This document shows, one piece after another, positions 23,989 to 31,655 of a stretch of DNA of 34,846 nt. The stretch comes from Streptomyces sp. ISL-94 (GTDB taxonomy: Bacteria; Actinomycetota; Actinomycetes; Streptomycetales; Streptomycetaceae). Below the pieces are notes generated by a model. It did no database searches and was not told the origin of the DNA. It saw only the letters and a list, made by a program, of their open reading frames with translations. A program made the position numbers and the translations under genes. Within the stretch, counting starts at the first letter, position 1; the number at the start of each line of letters is the position of its first letter. The stretch is from assembly GCF_018614075.1 (NCBI RefSeq), contig NZ_JAGGOZ010000088.1:1-34846 (forward strand), given 5' to 3'.

Positions 23989-25056
23989 GTGGGCGACGTG
24001 GAGACTACGGACCAGGGCGGCGAACACCGGGCCTACATCGGCTCGTTCACCTCGGGGGGCGGCCGCGGTATCACCACCGCGGCCGTGGATCCGGCCACCG
24101 GGGCGCTGACCCCGGTCGCGGCCGTGGACGCCTTCCCCAACCCTTCCTCCCTGGCTCTCGCTCCCGGGACCGGCCTGCTCTACGCGGTGAGCGAGACGGA
24201 CGACGGCGCCGTGGCCGCCTTCCGGCCCACGGCCGCGGGTCTGGACCCGCTCGGCGCCGCGGTTCCCGTCGACGGCTCAGGCCCCACCCATCTCAGCCTG
24301 TGCGGTCAGCGGCTGCTGACCGCCAACTACACCTCCGGCAGCGTCAGCAGCCTCCCGCTGACCGCGGACGGCAGCCCCGGCGGCCCGCCGTCCGTCCTCG
24401 CGCACCAGGGTTCCGGGCCCGACCGGGACCGGCAGGAGACCCCGCACGCCCACCAGGTGCTGCCCGATCCGAGCGGCCGCTGGGTCCTCAGCGTCGACCT
24501 GGGCACCGACTCGGTACGGGTGTGCGCACTGGACCCGGAGACCGGGGCGCTGCGTACGCACGCCGAGACCGCGCTGCGCGCCGGAAGCGGACCGCGCCAC
24601 CTCGCCTTCCACCCCGACGGCACGGTCGTCTACGTCGTCCACGAGCTGGAGCCGCAGCTGACGGTCTGCCGCTGGAACGCGGCATCCGGGCAACTGGAAC
24701 CGGTCGGAGAGGTTCCGGTGACCTCTGGGGGCGCTCCAGGGGCCGAGCGGGACTACCCCTCGACGCTCGTGGTCTCGCCCGACGGGCGGTTCCTCTGGGT
24801 GGCGATCCGCGGCGCCGACGCCATCGCCACTCTCTCGCTGTCCGGCAGGGCCGAGAAGCCGCAGCTCACGGACGCCGTGCCGTGCGGCGGCAGCTGGCCC
24901 CGGGATCTCGTGTCCGACCCCTCGGGCCGCCGGCTGTACGTGTCCAACGAGTGGTCCGGGAACGTCACGTGGTTCGAGGTCGATCCACTGACGGGCCGGC
25001 CGCGCCGGTCCGGCCAGGTGGAGGTGCCGGCCGCCGCCTGTGTGGTCTTCTCCTGA
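23989..25056 (+). CDS. Beta-propeller lactonase, 6-phosphogluconolactonase (YbhE/Pgl) family
   Basis: A 355-aa seven-bladed beta-propeller. The N terminus has HRAYIGSFTSGGGRGITTAA, and later blades repeat AVDPATGALTPV, HAHQVLPDPSGRWVLSVDLG, HLAFHPDGTVVYVVHELEPQ and YVSNEWSGNVTWFEVDPLTG. The family hydrolyses 6-phosphogluconolactone in the pentose phosphate pathway or similar sugar lactones. Here the physiological lactone is unproven. The GTG at 23989 is well supported by GGAGAGGG eight bases upstream. It follows nos by 55 bases on the same strand and may be co-transcribed. It ends just before a very strong hairpin. Confidence 0.87.
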   Translation: MGDVETTDQGGEHRAYIGSFTSGGGRGITTAAVDPATGALTPVAAVDAFPNPSSLALAPGTGLLYAVSETDDGAVAAFRPTAAGLDPLGAAVPVDGSGPTHLSLCGQRLLTANYTSGSVSSLPLTADGSPGGPPSVLAHQGSGPDRDRQETPHAHQVLPDPSGRWVLSVDLGTDSVRVCALDPETGALRTHAETALRAGSGPRHLAFHPDGTVVYVVHELEPQLTVCRWNAASGQLEPVGEVPVTSGGAPGAERDYPSTLVVSPDGRFLWVAIRGADAIATLSLSGRAEKPQLTDAVPCGGSWPRDLVSDPSGRRLYVSNEWSGNVTWFEVDPLTGRPRRSGQVEVPAAACVVFS

Positions 25057-25066
25057 CCTCCCACGC

Positions 25067-25104
25067 CGCGAGGGGCCCCCGCCGACCGGCGGGGGCCCCT
25101 CGCG
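25067..25104. terminator. 17-bp perfect hairpin between convergent genes
   Basis: A perfect 17-pair stem (25067-25083 with 25088-25104) with loop GACC lies between the stops of the lactonase and the CbiX-like gene. It is G/C-rich with no T-run, the usual Streptomyces style, and can serve both strands. Confidence 0.9.
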
Positions 25105-25119
25105 TCGTGCTGGGCGGGG

Positions 25120-26034
25120 TCAGTGCGCAGAGGCCCCCTGGGTGATCCCGAGCGCCGCGGAGTACTGCGCGACGGCCAGCTTGCCGAGCGCTCCGTAGGC
25201 GCCGAGGACCTCGGCGGCGGCGCAGTCGGCCTCCTTGCACGCGGTGTCCAGCAGCCCCTCGGCGGCCTCCGGGCCGATCAGGTACGGGGCGAGCGCGAGC
25301 TGCGTGGAGCCCTCGCGGCGCAGCTGCTCCGCGACGGCGGCCACCGAGCCCTCCTGGTCGAGTGCGGCGGCCTTGACGGGGACGGCGAGCCGGGCGGCGA
25401 GCAGCATGCCGGTGATCCCGGCGGCCTGCACGGCCTCCTCGCCACCGGTGGTGGCCAGCACGATGCCGTCGGCGGCGGTGGTCACGGTGAACAGCCGCGC
25501 GCGGTCGGCGCGGGCCAGGCCCGCCTCGGACAGCCGCACGTGCAGGCCCTCGGCGAGCAGCGGGTGCGGGCCGAGTACGTCGGCGAGCTCGGCGGCGGCC
25601 GAGGAGTCCATCAGCGCCTGGCGGACCCGGCGGAGCAGATCGCCGTCCGGACCGGCCAGCAGCGGCACGACCACGGCGTCGGGGCCGGTCGGCGCCGGCA
25701 CCTCGTGGCCGGCGGCGCGGGCGAACTCCGCACGCTCGGCACGCTCGGTCGCGACGGTGGTCAGCACGCCCGACAGGGAAGGGAACTCGGAGCCGTCGTC
25801 ACCGTCGAGGAAGCCGATCCGGGCGTCGAGACCCGGAAGCTCGGAGCGGCCGATGCTGATGATCTCTTCCGCCAGCCCCCGCGAGGCGGAAGAGGGGGCA
25901 CCGGGCACGGCGAGCACCAGCGCGGGCGCGCCCTGGGGCGCCGCCGCGGGCTCGGGCCGGCGGTGCCGTCCGGTCTGGCGGGGTCGCGGCATTCGTACGG
26001 GCAGGCCATTTGCGGGCCCAGTGGGGGAGCTCAT
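25120..26034 (-). CDS. CbiX/sirohydrochlorin chelatase-like protein without metal-binding histidines
   Basis: A 304-aa protein with the two-repeat layout of the CbiX/SirB chelatase family. After a basic Pro-rich N-terminal tail, ALVLAVPGAPSSASRGLAEE aligns with the usual strand-HGSRDP start, and DAVVVPLLAGPDGDLLRRVR aligns with the usual VVPLxLxxGxHxxxDI segment. The second repeat begins about GIVLATTGGEEAVQAAGITG. The catalytic histidine of the first motif is Pro and that of the second is also absent. Metal insertion into sirohydrochlorin is therefore unlikely, and it may be a structural or regulatory relative. The gene is convergent with the lactonase and divergent from ung. The start could also be an internal ATG at residue 15. 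Confidence 0.75.
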   Translation of the reverse strand: MSSPTGPANGLPVRMPRPRQTGRHRRPEPAAAPQGAPALVLAVPGAPSSASRGLAEEIISIGRSELPGLDARIGFLDGDDGSEFPSLSGVLTTVATERAERAEFARAAGHEVPAPTGPDAVVVPLLAGPDGDLLRRVRQALMDSSAAAELADVLGPHPLLAEGLHVRLSEAGLARADRARLFTVTTAADGIVLATTGGEEAVQAAGITGMLLAARLAVPVKAAALDQEGSVAAVAEQLRREGSTQLALAPYLIGPEAAEGLLDTACKEADCAAAEVLGAYGALGKLAVAQYSAALGITQGASAH

Positions 26035-26253
26035 GGCGCCGCATGCTACTGGCTTATGGCAACCGGGTGTTTGGGCAGGGCCTCATCCCGCGGCATCTGT
26101 CCGCATTTATCCGATGAAGGGCAGACACGGTCAACTGACGGGCGGCGGGCACCAGTCACCCGGGTGCGCGGCCGTCAGGCGTTGAGCATAAGGGAGCGGA
26201 CCGGTCACAGGCCGCAACGCCGGGCCCGCATGGGACCAGTAGAGTGACGCAGC

Positions 26254-26931
26254 GTGGCACCACGACCCTTGAATGAACTCGTTGAAGCAGGCTGGGCGAA
26301 GGCCCTGGAGCCCGTCGCCGGACAGATCGCGGCCATGGGGGACTTCCTCCGGGCCGAGATCGCCGCCGGGCGGACGTACCTCCCCTCGGGCGCGAACGTC
26401 CTGCGCGCCTTCCAGCAGCCCTTCGACGACGTCCGCGTCCTGATCGTCGGACAGGACCCGTACCACACGCCGGGCATGGCCATCGGCCTCAGCTTCGCCG
26501 TCGCCCCGGAGGTCCGCCGGCTGCCCCCGAGCCTGGAGAACATCCATCGGGAGATGAACTCCGACCTCGGACTGCCCAGGCCCTCCAACGGGGACCTCAC
26601 CCCGTGGACCCGGCAGGGCGTGCTGCTCCTCAACCGGTCCCTGACGACGGCCCCGGGCAGAGCGAACGCGCACCGCGGCAAGGGCTGGGAAGAGGTCACC
26701 GAGCAGGCGATCCGCGCCCTTGCCGCGCGGGGCACACCGCTGGTGTCGATCCTCTGGGGCCGTGACGCCCGCAACCTGCGGCCGCTGCTCGGGGACCTCC
26801 CGGCGATCGAGTCGGCGCACCCCTCCCCGATGTCGGCGGACCGGGGCTTCTTCGGCTCGCGCCCGTTCAGCCGGGCCAACGACCTGCTGGGCCGCCAGGG
26901 GGCACAGCAGGTCGACTGGCGACTGCCGTAG
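26254..26931 (+). CDS. ung: Uracil-DNA glycosylase, family 1
   Basis: A 225-aa enzyme that removes uracil from DNA to start base excision repair. The catalytic water-activating motif GQDPYH is at 66-71 (Asp68). The uracil pocket motif LLLN is at 124-127, and the DNA intercalation motif HPSP (189-192) is followed by MSADRGFFGSRPFSRAN. Length and motif spacing are normal. The GTG at 26254 is used; a TAGAGT -10-like box ends ten bases before it, so the transcript may be almost leaderless. The upstream gap 26035-26253 holds no gene I can support. Confidence 0.96.
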   Translation: MAPRPLNELVEAGWAKALEPVAGQIAAMGDFLRAEIAAGRTYLPSGANVLRAFQQPFDDVRVLIVGQDPYHTPGMAIGLSFAVAPEVRRLPPSLENIHREMNSDLGLPRPSNGDLTPWTRQGVLLLNRSLTTAPGRANAHRGKGWEEVTEQAIRALAARGTPLVSILWGRDARNLRPLLGDLPAIESAHPSPMSADRGFFGSRPFSRANDLLGRQGAQQVDWRLP

Positions 26932-27066
26932 GGGGCGTACGGGCGATCCCTGAGTCCGGGCCCGGCCCGGCGCATCCGTTCCGGCCGCCGAAGGCGAAGG
27001 ATGGATGCATCGGGACCCCGGCACCCCCGGCCGCCGTCCCGGGTCGGAACGAACGGAGCACAGCCC

Positions 27067-28704
27067 GTGAGTACGTACCCCCCGAACCCGGCCCCCGCCC
27101 CGGCCACCGGCCTGCGGTGCCTGGTCACCGGCGCGAGCGGCTACATCGGCGGCCGCCTCGTCCCCGAGCTGCTCGACGCCGGCCACCGCGTGCGCTGCCT
27201 GACCCGGACCCCGGCCCACCTGCGGGACCACCCCTGGGCCGCGCGTGCCGAGGTGGTCCGCGGCGACGTCACCGACGCGGAGAGCCTGCGGCCCGCCCTG
27301 CGCGGTGTCGACGTGGCCTACTACCTGGTGCACTCCCTGAGGTCCGGACGCGACTTCGAGGAGACCGACCGGCGCGCGGCCGCCACCTTCGCCGCCGAGG
27401 CCCGCGCTGCCGGGGTCGGCCGCATCGTCTACCTCGGCGGTCTCACCCCGCGCGGCGTGCCCGAGCGGGAGCTCTCCCCGCACCTGCGCTCCCGGGCCGA
27501 GGTGGGCCGGATCCTGCTCGACTCCGGGGTGCCCACGACCGTCCTGCGCGCCGCGGTCGTCATCGGTTCCGGGTCCGCGTCCTTCGAGATGCTCCGCTAC
27601 CTCACCGAACGGCTCCCCGTCATGGTGACGCCGAGCTGGGTCAGCACCCGCGTCCAGCCCATCGCCGTACGGGACGTGCTGCGCTACCTCGTCGGCAGCG
27701 CGCGCATGCCGCGGCACGTCAGCCGGGCCTTCGACATCGGCGGCCCCGACCGCCTCACCTACCGGGACATGATGCTCCGCTACGCGGCCGCCGCCCGGCT
27801 GCCCCGGCGGATCATCCTGCCCGTCCCCGTGCTCACCCCGCGCCTGTCGAGCCAGTGGATCGGCCTGGTCACGCCCGTGCCGGCCGCCCTCGCCCGCCCG
27901 CTCGCCGAGTCGCTGAAGTACGAGGTCGTCTGCGCCGAGCACGACATCGGGCAGTACGTGCCCGACGGCCCCGGCGCCCCCATCCCCTTCGACCGTGCCC
28001 TCGCGCTCGCCCTGGAGCGGGTCAAGGAGGCACGCGTCACCACCCGCTGGTCCAACGCCTCGCTGCCCGGCGCCCCCAGCGACCCGCTGCCCACCGACCC
28101 CGACTGGGCGGGCGGCAGCCTCTACACCGACGAGCGCGAACGGGCCGTCCCGGCGAGCCCGCAGCAGCTCTGGCAGGTCATCGAGGGCGTGGGCGGGGCG
28201 AACGGCTGGTACTCCTTCCCGCTGGCCTGGGCGGTACGGGGCCGGCTCGACCGGCTCGTCGGCGGGGTGGGCCTCCGCCGGGGCCGGCGCGACGCCCGGC
28301 GGCTCCGGGTCGGCGACGCGCTCGACTTCTGGCGGGTCGAGGAGATCGAGCGGGGGCGGCTGCTGCGCCTGCGCGCGGAGATGCGGCTGCCCGGACTCGC
28401 CTGGCTGGAGATGCGCGTCGAACGCGACGGCGCCGGCGGCACCCGCTACCGCCAGCGGGCCCTGTTCCACCCGCGCGGCCTGGCCGGACAGCTGTACTGG
28501 TGGAGCGTGGCGCCGTTCCATGCCGTGGTCTTCGGCGGCATGGCCAAGAACATCGCCCGGACCGCCGAGAGGGCGGCGGCCGAGTCGGCGGGCGAGCCGA
28601 CGGGCGACGCGGTGGCGGCGCAGGCCGCAGGGGCCGCGGAGGCCGGAGGGCAGTCGGGAGGCCAGGCAGCCGGGGATGCGGCCGGTCCGCCGCCGCATCC
28701 GTGA
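27067..28704 (+). CDS. SDR-family NAD(P)-binding protein fused to DUF2867
   Basis: A 545-aa two-domain protein. Residues 14-310 are an atypical short-chain dehydrogenase with Rossmann motif VTGASGYIGGRLVPELLDAG, then DVAYYLVHSL, YLGGLTPRGV and VLRAAVVIGSGSASFEMLRY; the classical YxxxK is not obvious, as in NAD-binding quinone-oxidoreductase-like forms. Residues 350-500 form a DUF2867 domain (GWYSFPLAWAVRGRLDRLVG, RVGDALDFWRVEEIERGRLL). The tail is Ala/Gly-rich and low complexity. The GTG at 27067 with GGAG eight bases upstream is preferred over the ATG at 27001. A photolyase gene follows in the same direction 99 bases downstream. I know of this pairing from other Streptomyces light-response regions, but the enzyme's reaction is unknown. 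Confidence 0.85.
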   Translation: MSTYPPNPAPAPATGLRCLVTGASGYIGGRLVPELLDAGHRVRCLTRTPAHLRDHPWAARAEVVRGDVTDAESLRPALRGVDVAYYLVHSLRSGRDFEETDRRAAATFAAEARAAGVGRIVYLGGLTPRGVPERELSPHLRSRAEVGRILLDSGVPTTVLRAAVVIGSGSASFEMLRYLTERLPVMVTPSWVSTRVQPIAVRDVLRYLVGSARMPRHVSRAFDIGGPDRLTYRDMMLRYAAAARLPRRIILPVPVLTPRLSSQWIGLVTPVPAALARPLAESLKYEVVCAEHDIGQYVPDGPGAPIPFDRALALALERVKEARVTTRWSNASLPGAPSDPLPTDPDWAGGSLYTDERERAVPASPQQLWQVIEGVGGANGWYSFPLAWAVRGRLDRLVGGVGLRRGRRDARRLRVGDALDFWRVEEIERGRLLRLRAEMRLPGLAWLEMRVERDGAGGTRYRQRALFHPRGLAGQLYWWSVAPFHAVVFGGMAKNIARTAERAAAESAGEPTGDAVAAQAAGAAEAGGQSGGQAAGDAAGPPPHP

Positions 28705-28803
28705 CACGGCTCCGGCCGGAAGGACACGGTAAGCCAGCACAACAGCCCGCCCGGCCGCCGTCCCCGCGCGGCGGCCGGACGACCGACCGCCGGGAGTGGC
28801 GCC

Positions 28804-30174
28804 ATGAACTCCGTCGTCCTGTTCACCTCGGACCTCCGCCTGCACGACCATCCGCCGCTGCGCGCCGCCCTGGAGTCGGCGGACGGGGTCGTGCCGCTGT
28901 TCGTCCGGGACCCCGCCGTCGACCGGGCCGGCTTCGCGGCGCCCAACCGCCTCGCCTTCCTCGCCGACTGCCTGGCCGACCTCGACGCAGGCCTGCGGGA
29001 GCGCGGCGGCCGGCTCGTCGTGAGCAGCGGCGACACCGTGGCCGAGGTCTGTGCCGTGGTGCGGCAGGCAGACGCCGGTGAGGTGCACATGGCGGCCGGG
29101 TACTCCCGCTTCGCCCAGGACCGCGAGGCCCGGCTGCGGCAGGCCCTGGAGGCCGACGGGCGCCGCCTCTGCGTGCACGACGGGGTGACCACGGTCGTGC
29201 CGCCCGGCGAGCTCACCCCGCAGGGATCCGACCACTTCGCCGTCTTCACCCCGTACTTCAGGCGCTGGCAGGCACACCCGCGGCGGACGCCGCTCGCCGC
29301 GCCCCGGATGGTCCCGGTGCCCGCCGGGGTGCGGTCCGGGGAGCTGCCCGCCCGCTCCTCCGTGGCGGACGTGTCCGAGGGTCTGCCCGCCGGAGGGGAG
29401 ACGGAGGGCCGCCGCAGACTGGGGGCCTGGCTGTCCCGGCACGCCGACGCCTACGAGGAGCGCCACGACGACCTCGCGGGCGACGCCACCTCCCGCCTGT
29501 CCGCGTACTTCCACTTCGGCGCCGTCTCGGCCGCCGAGGCCGTCCACCTGGCGCGGACCCGCGGCGGGCCGGGCCCCGAGGCCTTCGTACGGCAGTTGTG
29601 CTGGCGGGACTTCCACCACCAGGTGCTCGCCGCACGCCCGCAGGCGGCCACGGCCGACTACCGCAGCCGGGCCGACCGCTGGCGGCGGGGCAGGGCGGCG
29701 GAGGACGACCTGCGGACCTGGCGGGAGGGGCGCACCGGCTATCCGCTGGTGGACGCCGCCATGCGGCAACTCGCCCACGAGGGCTGGATGCACAACCGGG
29801 GGCGCCTGATCGCCGCCTCCTTCCTCACCAAGACGCTGTACATCGACTGGCGGGAGGGCGCACGGCACTTCCTCGCCCTCCTCGTGGACGGCGACATCGC
29901 CAACAACCAGCTCAACTGGCAGTGGGTGGCGGGGACAGGGACCGACACCCGGCCCAACCGGGTGCTGAACCCCGTCCTCCAGGGCAAGAGGTACGACCCC
30001 CACGGCGCCTATGTCCGCCGCTGGATCCCCGAGCTGGCCGCTCTGTCCGCCGGGGCGGTCCACGAGCCGTGGAAGCTCACCGGCCTGGACGCGGCCGCCT
30101 GCGACTACCCCGCCCCCGTCGTGAGCCTCGCCGACGGCCTGGCCCGCTTCCGCCACGCCAGGGGCGGCGACTGA
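28804..30174 (+). CDS. phr: Deoxyribodipyrimidine photolyase (cryptochrome/photolyase family)
   Basis: A 456-aa light-dependent DNA repair enzyme. The antenna domain covers about 1-130 (VVLFTSDLRLHDHPPLRAAL) and the FAD/DNA-binding helical domain about 190-450. Landmarks are TSRLSAYFHFGAVSA, CWRDFHHQVL, EGWMHNRGRLIAASFLTKTL, NNQLNWQWVAGTGTDTRPNR and VLNPVLQGKRYDP, including tryptophans placed for electron transfer to FAD. The class I CPD photolyase motif GTGTD is followed by RPNRVLNP rather than the usual PYFRIFNP, a variant I associate with actinobacterial members. GGAGTGGC precedes the ATG. With ung it forms a DNA repair neighbourhood. Confidence 0.93.
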   Translation: MNSVVLFTSDLRLHDHPPLRAALESADGVVPLFVRDPAVDRAGFAAPNRLAFLADCLADLDAGLRERGGRLVVSSGDTVAEVCAVVRQADAGEVHMAAGYSRFAQDREARLRQALEADGRRLCVHDGVTTVVPPGELTPQGSDHFAVFTPYFRRWQAHPRRTPLAAPRMVPVPAGVRSGELPARSSVADVSEGLPAGGETEGRRRLGAWLSRHADAYEERHDDLAGDATSRLSAYFHFGAVSAAEAVHLARTRGGPGPEAFVRQLCWRDFHHQVLAARPQAATADYRSRADRWRRGRAAEDDLRTWREGRTGYPLVDAAMRQLAHEGWMHNRGRLIAASFLTKTLYIDWREGARHFLALLVDGDIANNQLNWQWVAGTGTDTRPNRVLNPVLQGKRYDPHGAYVRRWIPELAALSAGAVHEPWKLTGLDAAACDYPAPVVSLADGLARFRHARGGD

Positions 30175-30239
30175 CCCCGCCGGGCCTCGCGGGGGATACC
30201 GACGCACAAACGATGCGAGTTGTTTCGCGCCCCCTGCGC

Positions 30240-30283
30240 GCCGGAGCCTGAAGGGGCCGGGCCGCAAGCCCCCGGCCTCCGGC
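30240..30283. terminator. Hairpin between convergent phr and BNR-protein genes
   Basis: GGCCGGG (30255-30261) pairs with CCCGGCC (30271-30277). An outer alternative, GCCGGAG (30240-30246) with CTCCGGC (30277-30283), competes for the last base. No T-run. It is positioned to stop transcripts from both sides. Confidence 0.6.
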
Positions 30284-30353
30284 AGCGAGGAGGCGCATGC
30301 GGCATGCTGTACGACGAGGAGGGCGGCTACCGGCCAGAGCGATGCGGGCCGCG

Positions 30354-31445
30354 TCAATCGCCCACGGTCGCCGCCCTCACGCACAGGACGTCCGGCAGGT
30401 GCTCGGCCAGCAGCTGCCAGCTCTCGCCGTCGTCGTGGCTGGCGTACACCTCGCCGTTGCGGTTGCCGAAGTAGACGCCCGCAGGGTCCGCGTCGTCGGT
30501 GCACAGCGCGTCCCGCAGGACCGTGCCGTAGTGGTCGCCGGCGGGCAGCCCCTTCGAGAGCGGCTCCCAGGTGGCGCCGGCGTCCTGGGTGCGGAAGACC
30601 CGGCACCGGTGTTCGGCCGGGACGCGGTCGGAATCGGCGTTGAGCGGGAAGACGTAGGCGGTGTCCGGCCGGTGGGGGTGTGCGGCCACCGCGAAGCCGA
30701 AGTCGGAGGGCAGTCCGCCGCCGATGTCCGTCCACCGTGTGCCCGCGTCGTCGCTGCGGTAGACGCCCCAGTGGTTCTGCAGGTACAGCCGGTCCGTGTC
30801 CCCGGCGTCCTGGGCGATCTTGTGCACGCACTGGCCGAACTCCGGGTGCGGATCGGGCAGGAACACCGCCGAAACCCCCTCGTTGGACGGGGTCCAGCTG
30901 GCGCCGCCGTCCTTGGTCCGGAACACCCCGGCGGTGGAGACGGCCACCGTCACCGCGTCCGGGTCGCGGGGGTCGGTGATCACCGTGTGCAGCCCCTCAC
31001 CGCCGCCGCCCGGAACCCACTGGTCGCGGCTCGGGTGCTCCCACAGCGGGCGGACCAGCTCGAAGGACTCACCGCGGTCCACCGAGCGGAACAGCGCGGC
31101 GGGCTCCGTCCCCGCGTAGACCACGTCCGGGGCCTCCGGGCCGGCCGGCTGGAGCTGCCAGACCCGCTCCAGCGAAGCACCGGTGTCCTTGGGGAACTTC
31201 ACCGCGGCCGCGGCCGGCTCCCGCCAGGTCGCGCCGAGGTCGTCGGAGCTGAAGACGGACGGCCCCCAGTGCAGACTGTCCGCGCCGACCAGCAGCCGGG
31301 GTGCCGCGCCCCGCCGGTCGACGGCGGCCGCGTACACGGCCTGGGCGTTGAAATGGGGCCCGTCGAACTCCCAGGGGCCGTCGCCTCGTCGACGGCCGAT
31401 GAACAATCCCTTGCGGGTCCCCACGAGCAGCAGTACCTCGGCCAT
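30354..31445 (-). CDS. BNR/Asp-box repeat beta-propeller protein (sialidase-like fold)
   Basis: A 363-aa propeller with at least six Asp-box repeats: SSDDLGATW, RSVDRGESF, RTKDGGASW, RSDDAGTRW, RTQDAGATW and SHDDGESW. Other typical elements are LLVGTRKGLFIGRR at the start and WGVYRSDD and YFGNRNGEVYASHD later. Such proteins are often annotated as exo-alpha-sialidases or glycosyl hydrolases. The absence of a signal peptide and of the sialidase Arg triad in recognisable places argues for another role. The ATG at 31445 has GGAGGTG upstream. It converges on the photolyase gene and is divergent from the wax synthase gene. Confidence 0.85.
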   Translation of the reverse strand: MAEVLLLVGTRKGLFIGRRRGDGPWEFDGPHFNAQAVYAAAVDRRGAAPRLLVGADSLHWGPSVFSSDDLGATWREPAAAAVKFPKDTGASLERVWQLQPAGPEAPDVVYAGTEPAALFRSVDRGESFELVRPLWEHPSRDQWVPGGGGEGLHTVITDPRDPDAVTVAVSTAGVFRTKDGGASWTPSNEGVSAVFLPDPHPEFGQCVHKIAQDAGDTDRLYLQNHWGVYRSDDAGTRWTDIGGGLPSDFGFAVAAHPHRPDTAYVFPLNADSDRVPAEHRCRVFRTQDAGATWEPLSKGLPAGDHYGTVLRDALCTDDADPAGVYFGNRNGEVYASHDDGESWQLLAEHLPDVLCVRAATVGD

Positions 31446-31655
31446 GGCCGGCACCTCCGGACTTCGTCGTCCACGTGTCTCAGGCTTTTCGGACAGTCTG
31501 CACCCGCCCACTGACAGCGGCCCTGCGGGCGCAGCGCAGCCCTCAGCTGCCGATCGATACCGATCATTTACCCTGCAGAAATGGTTGCTGCTTGCATATG
31601 GGTGTTCGCAATAGGTTGACTTCAGGCCACTGCCGTCGCGTGCGAGAGGACCTAC

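Noticed and set aside
26131..30831. A minus-strand open frame of about 1560 codons opposite ung, SDR and phr
   Set aside because: Low-complexity translation with no recognisable domain, opposite three well-supported genes.
30354..31445. Calling the BNR protein a sialidase
   Set aside because: Asp-boxes are shared by many propellers; I cannot place the catalytic Arg triad, Tyr or a signal peptide.
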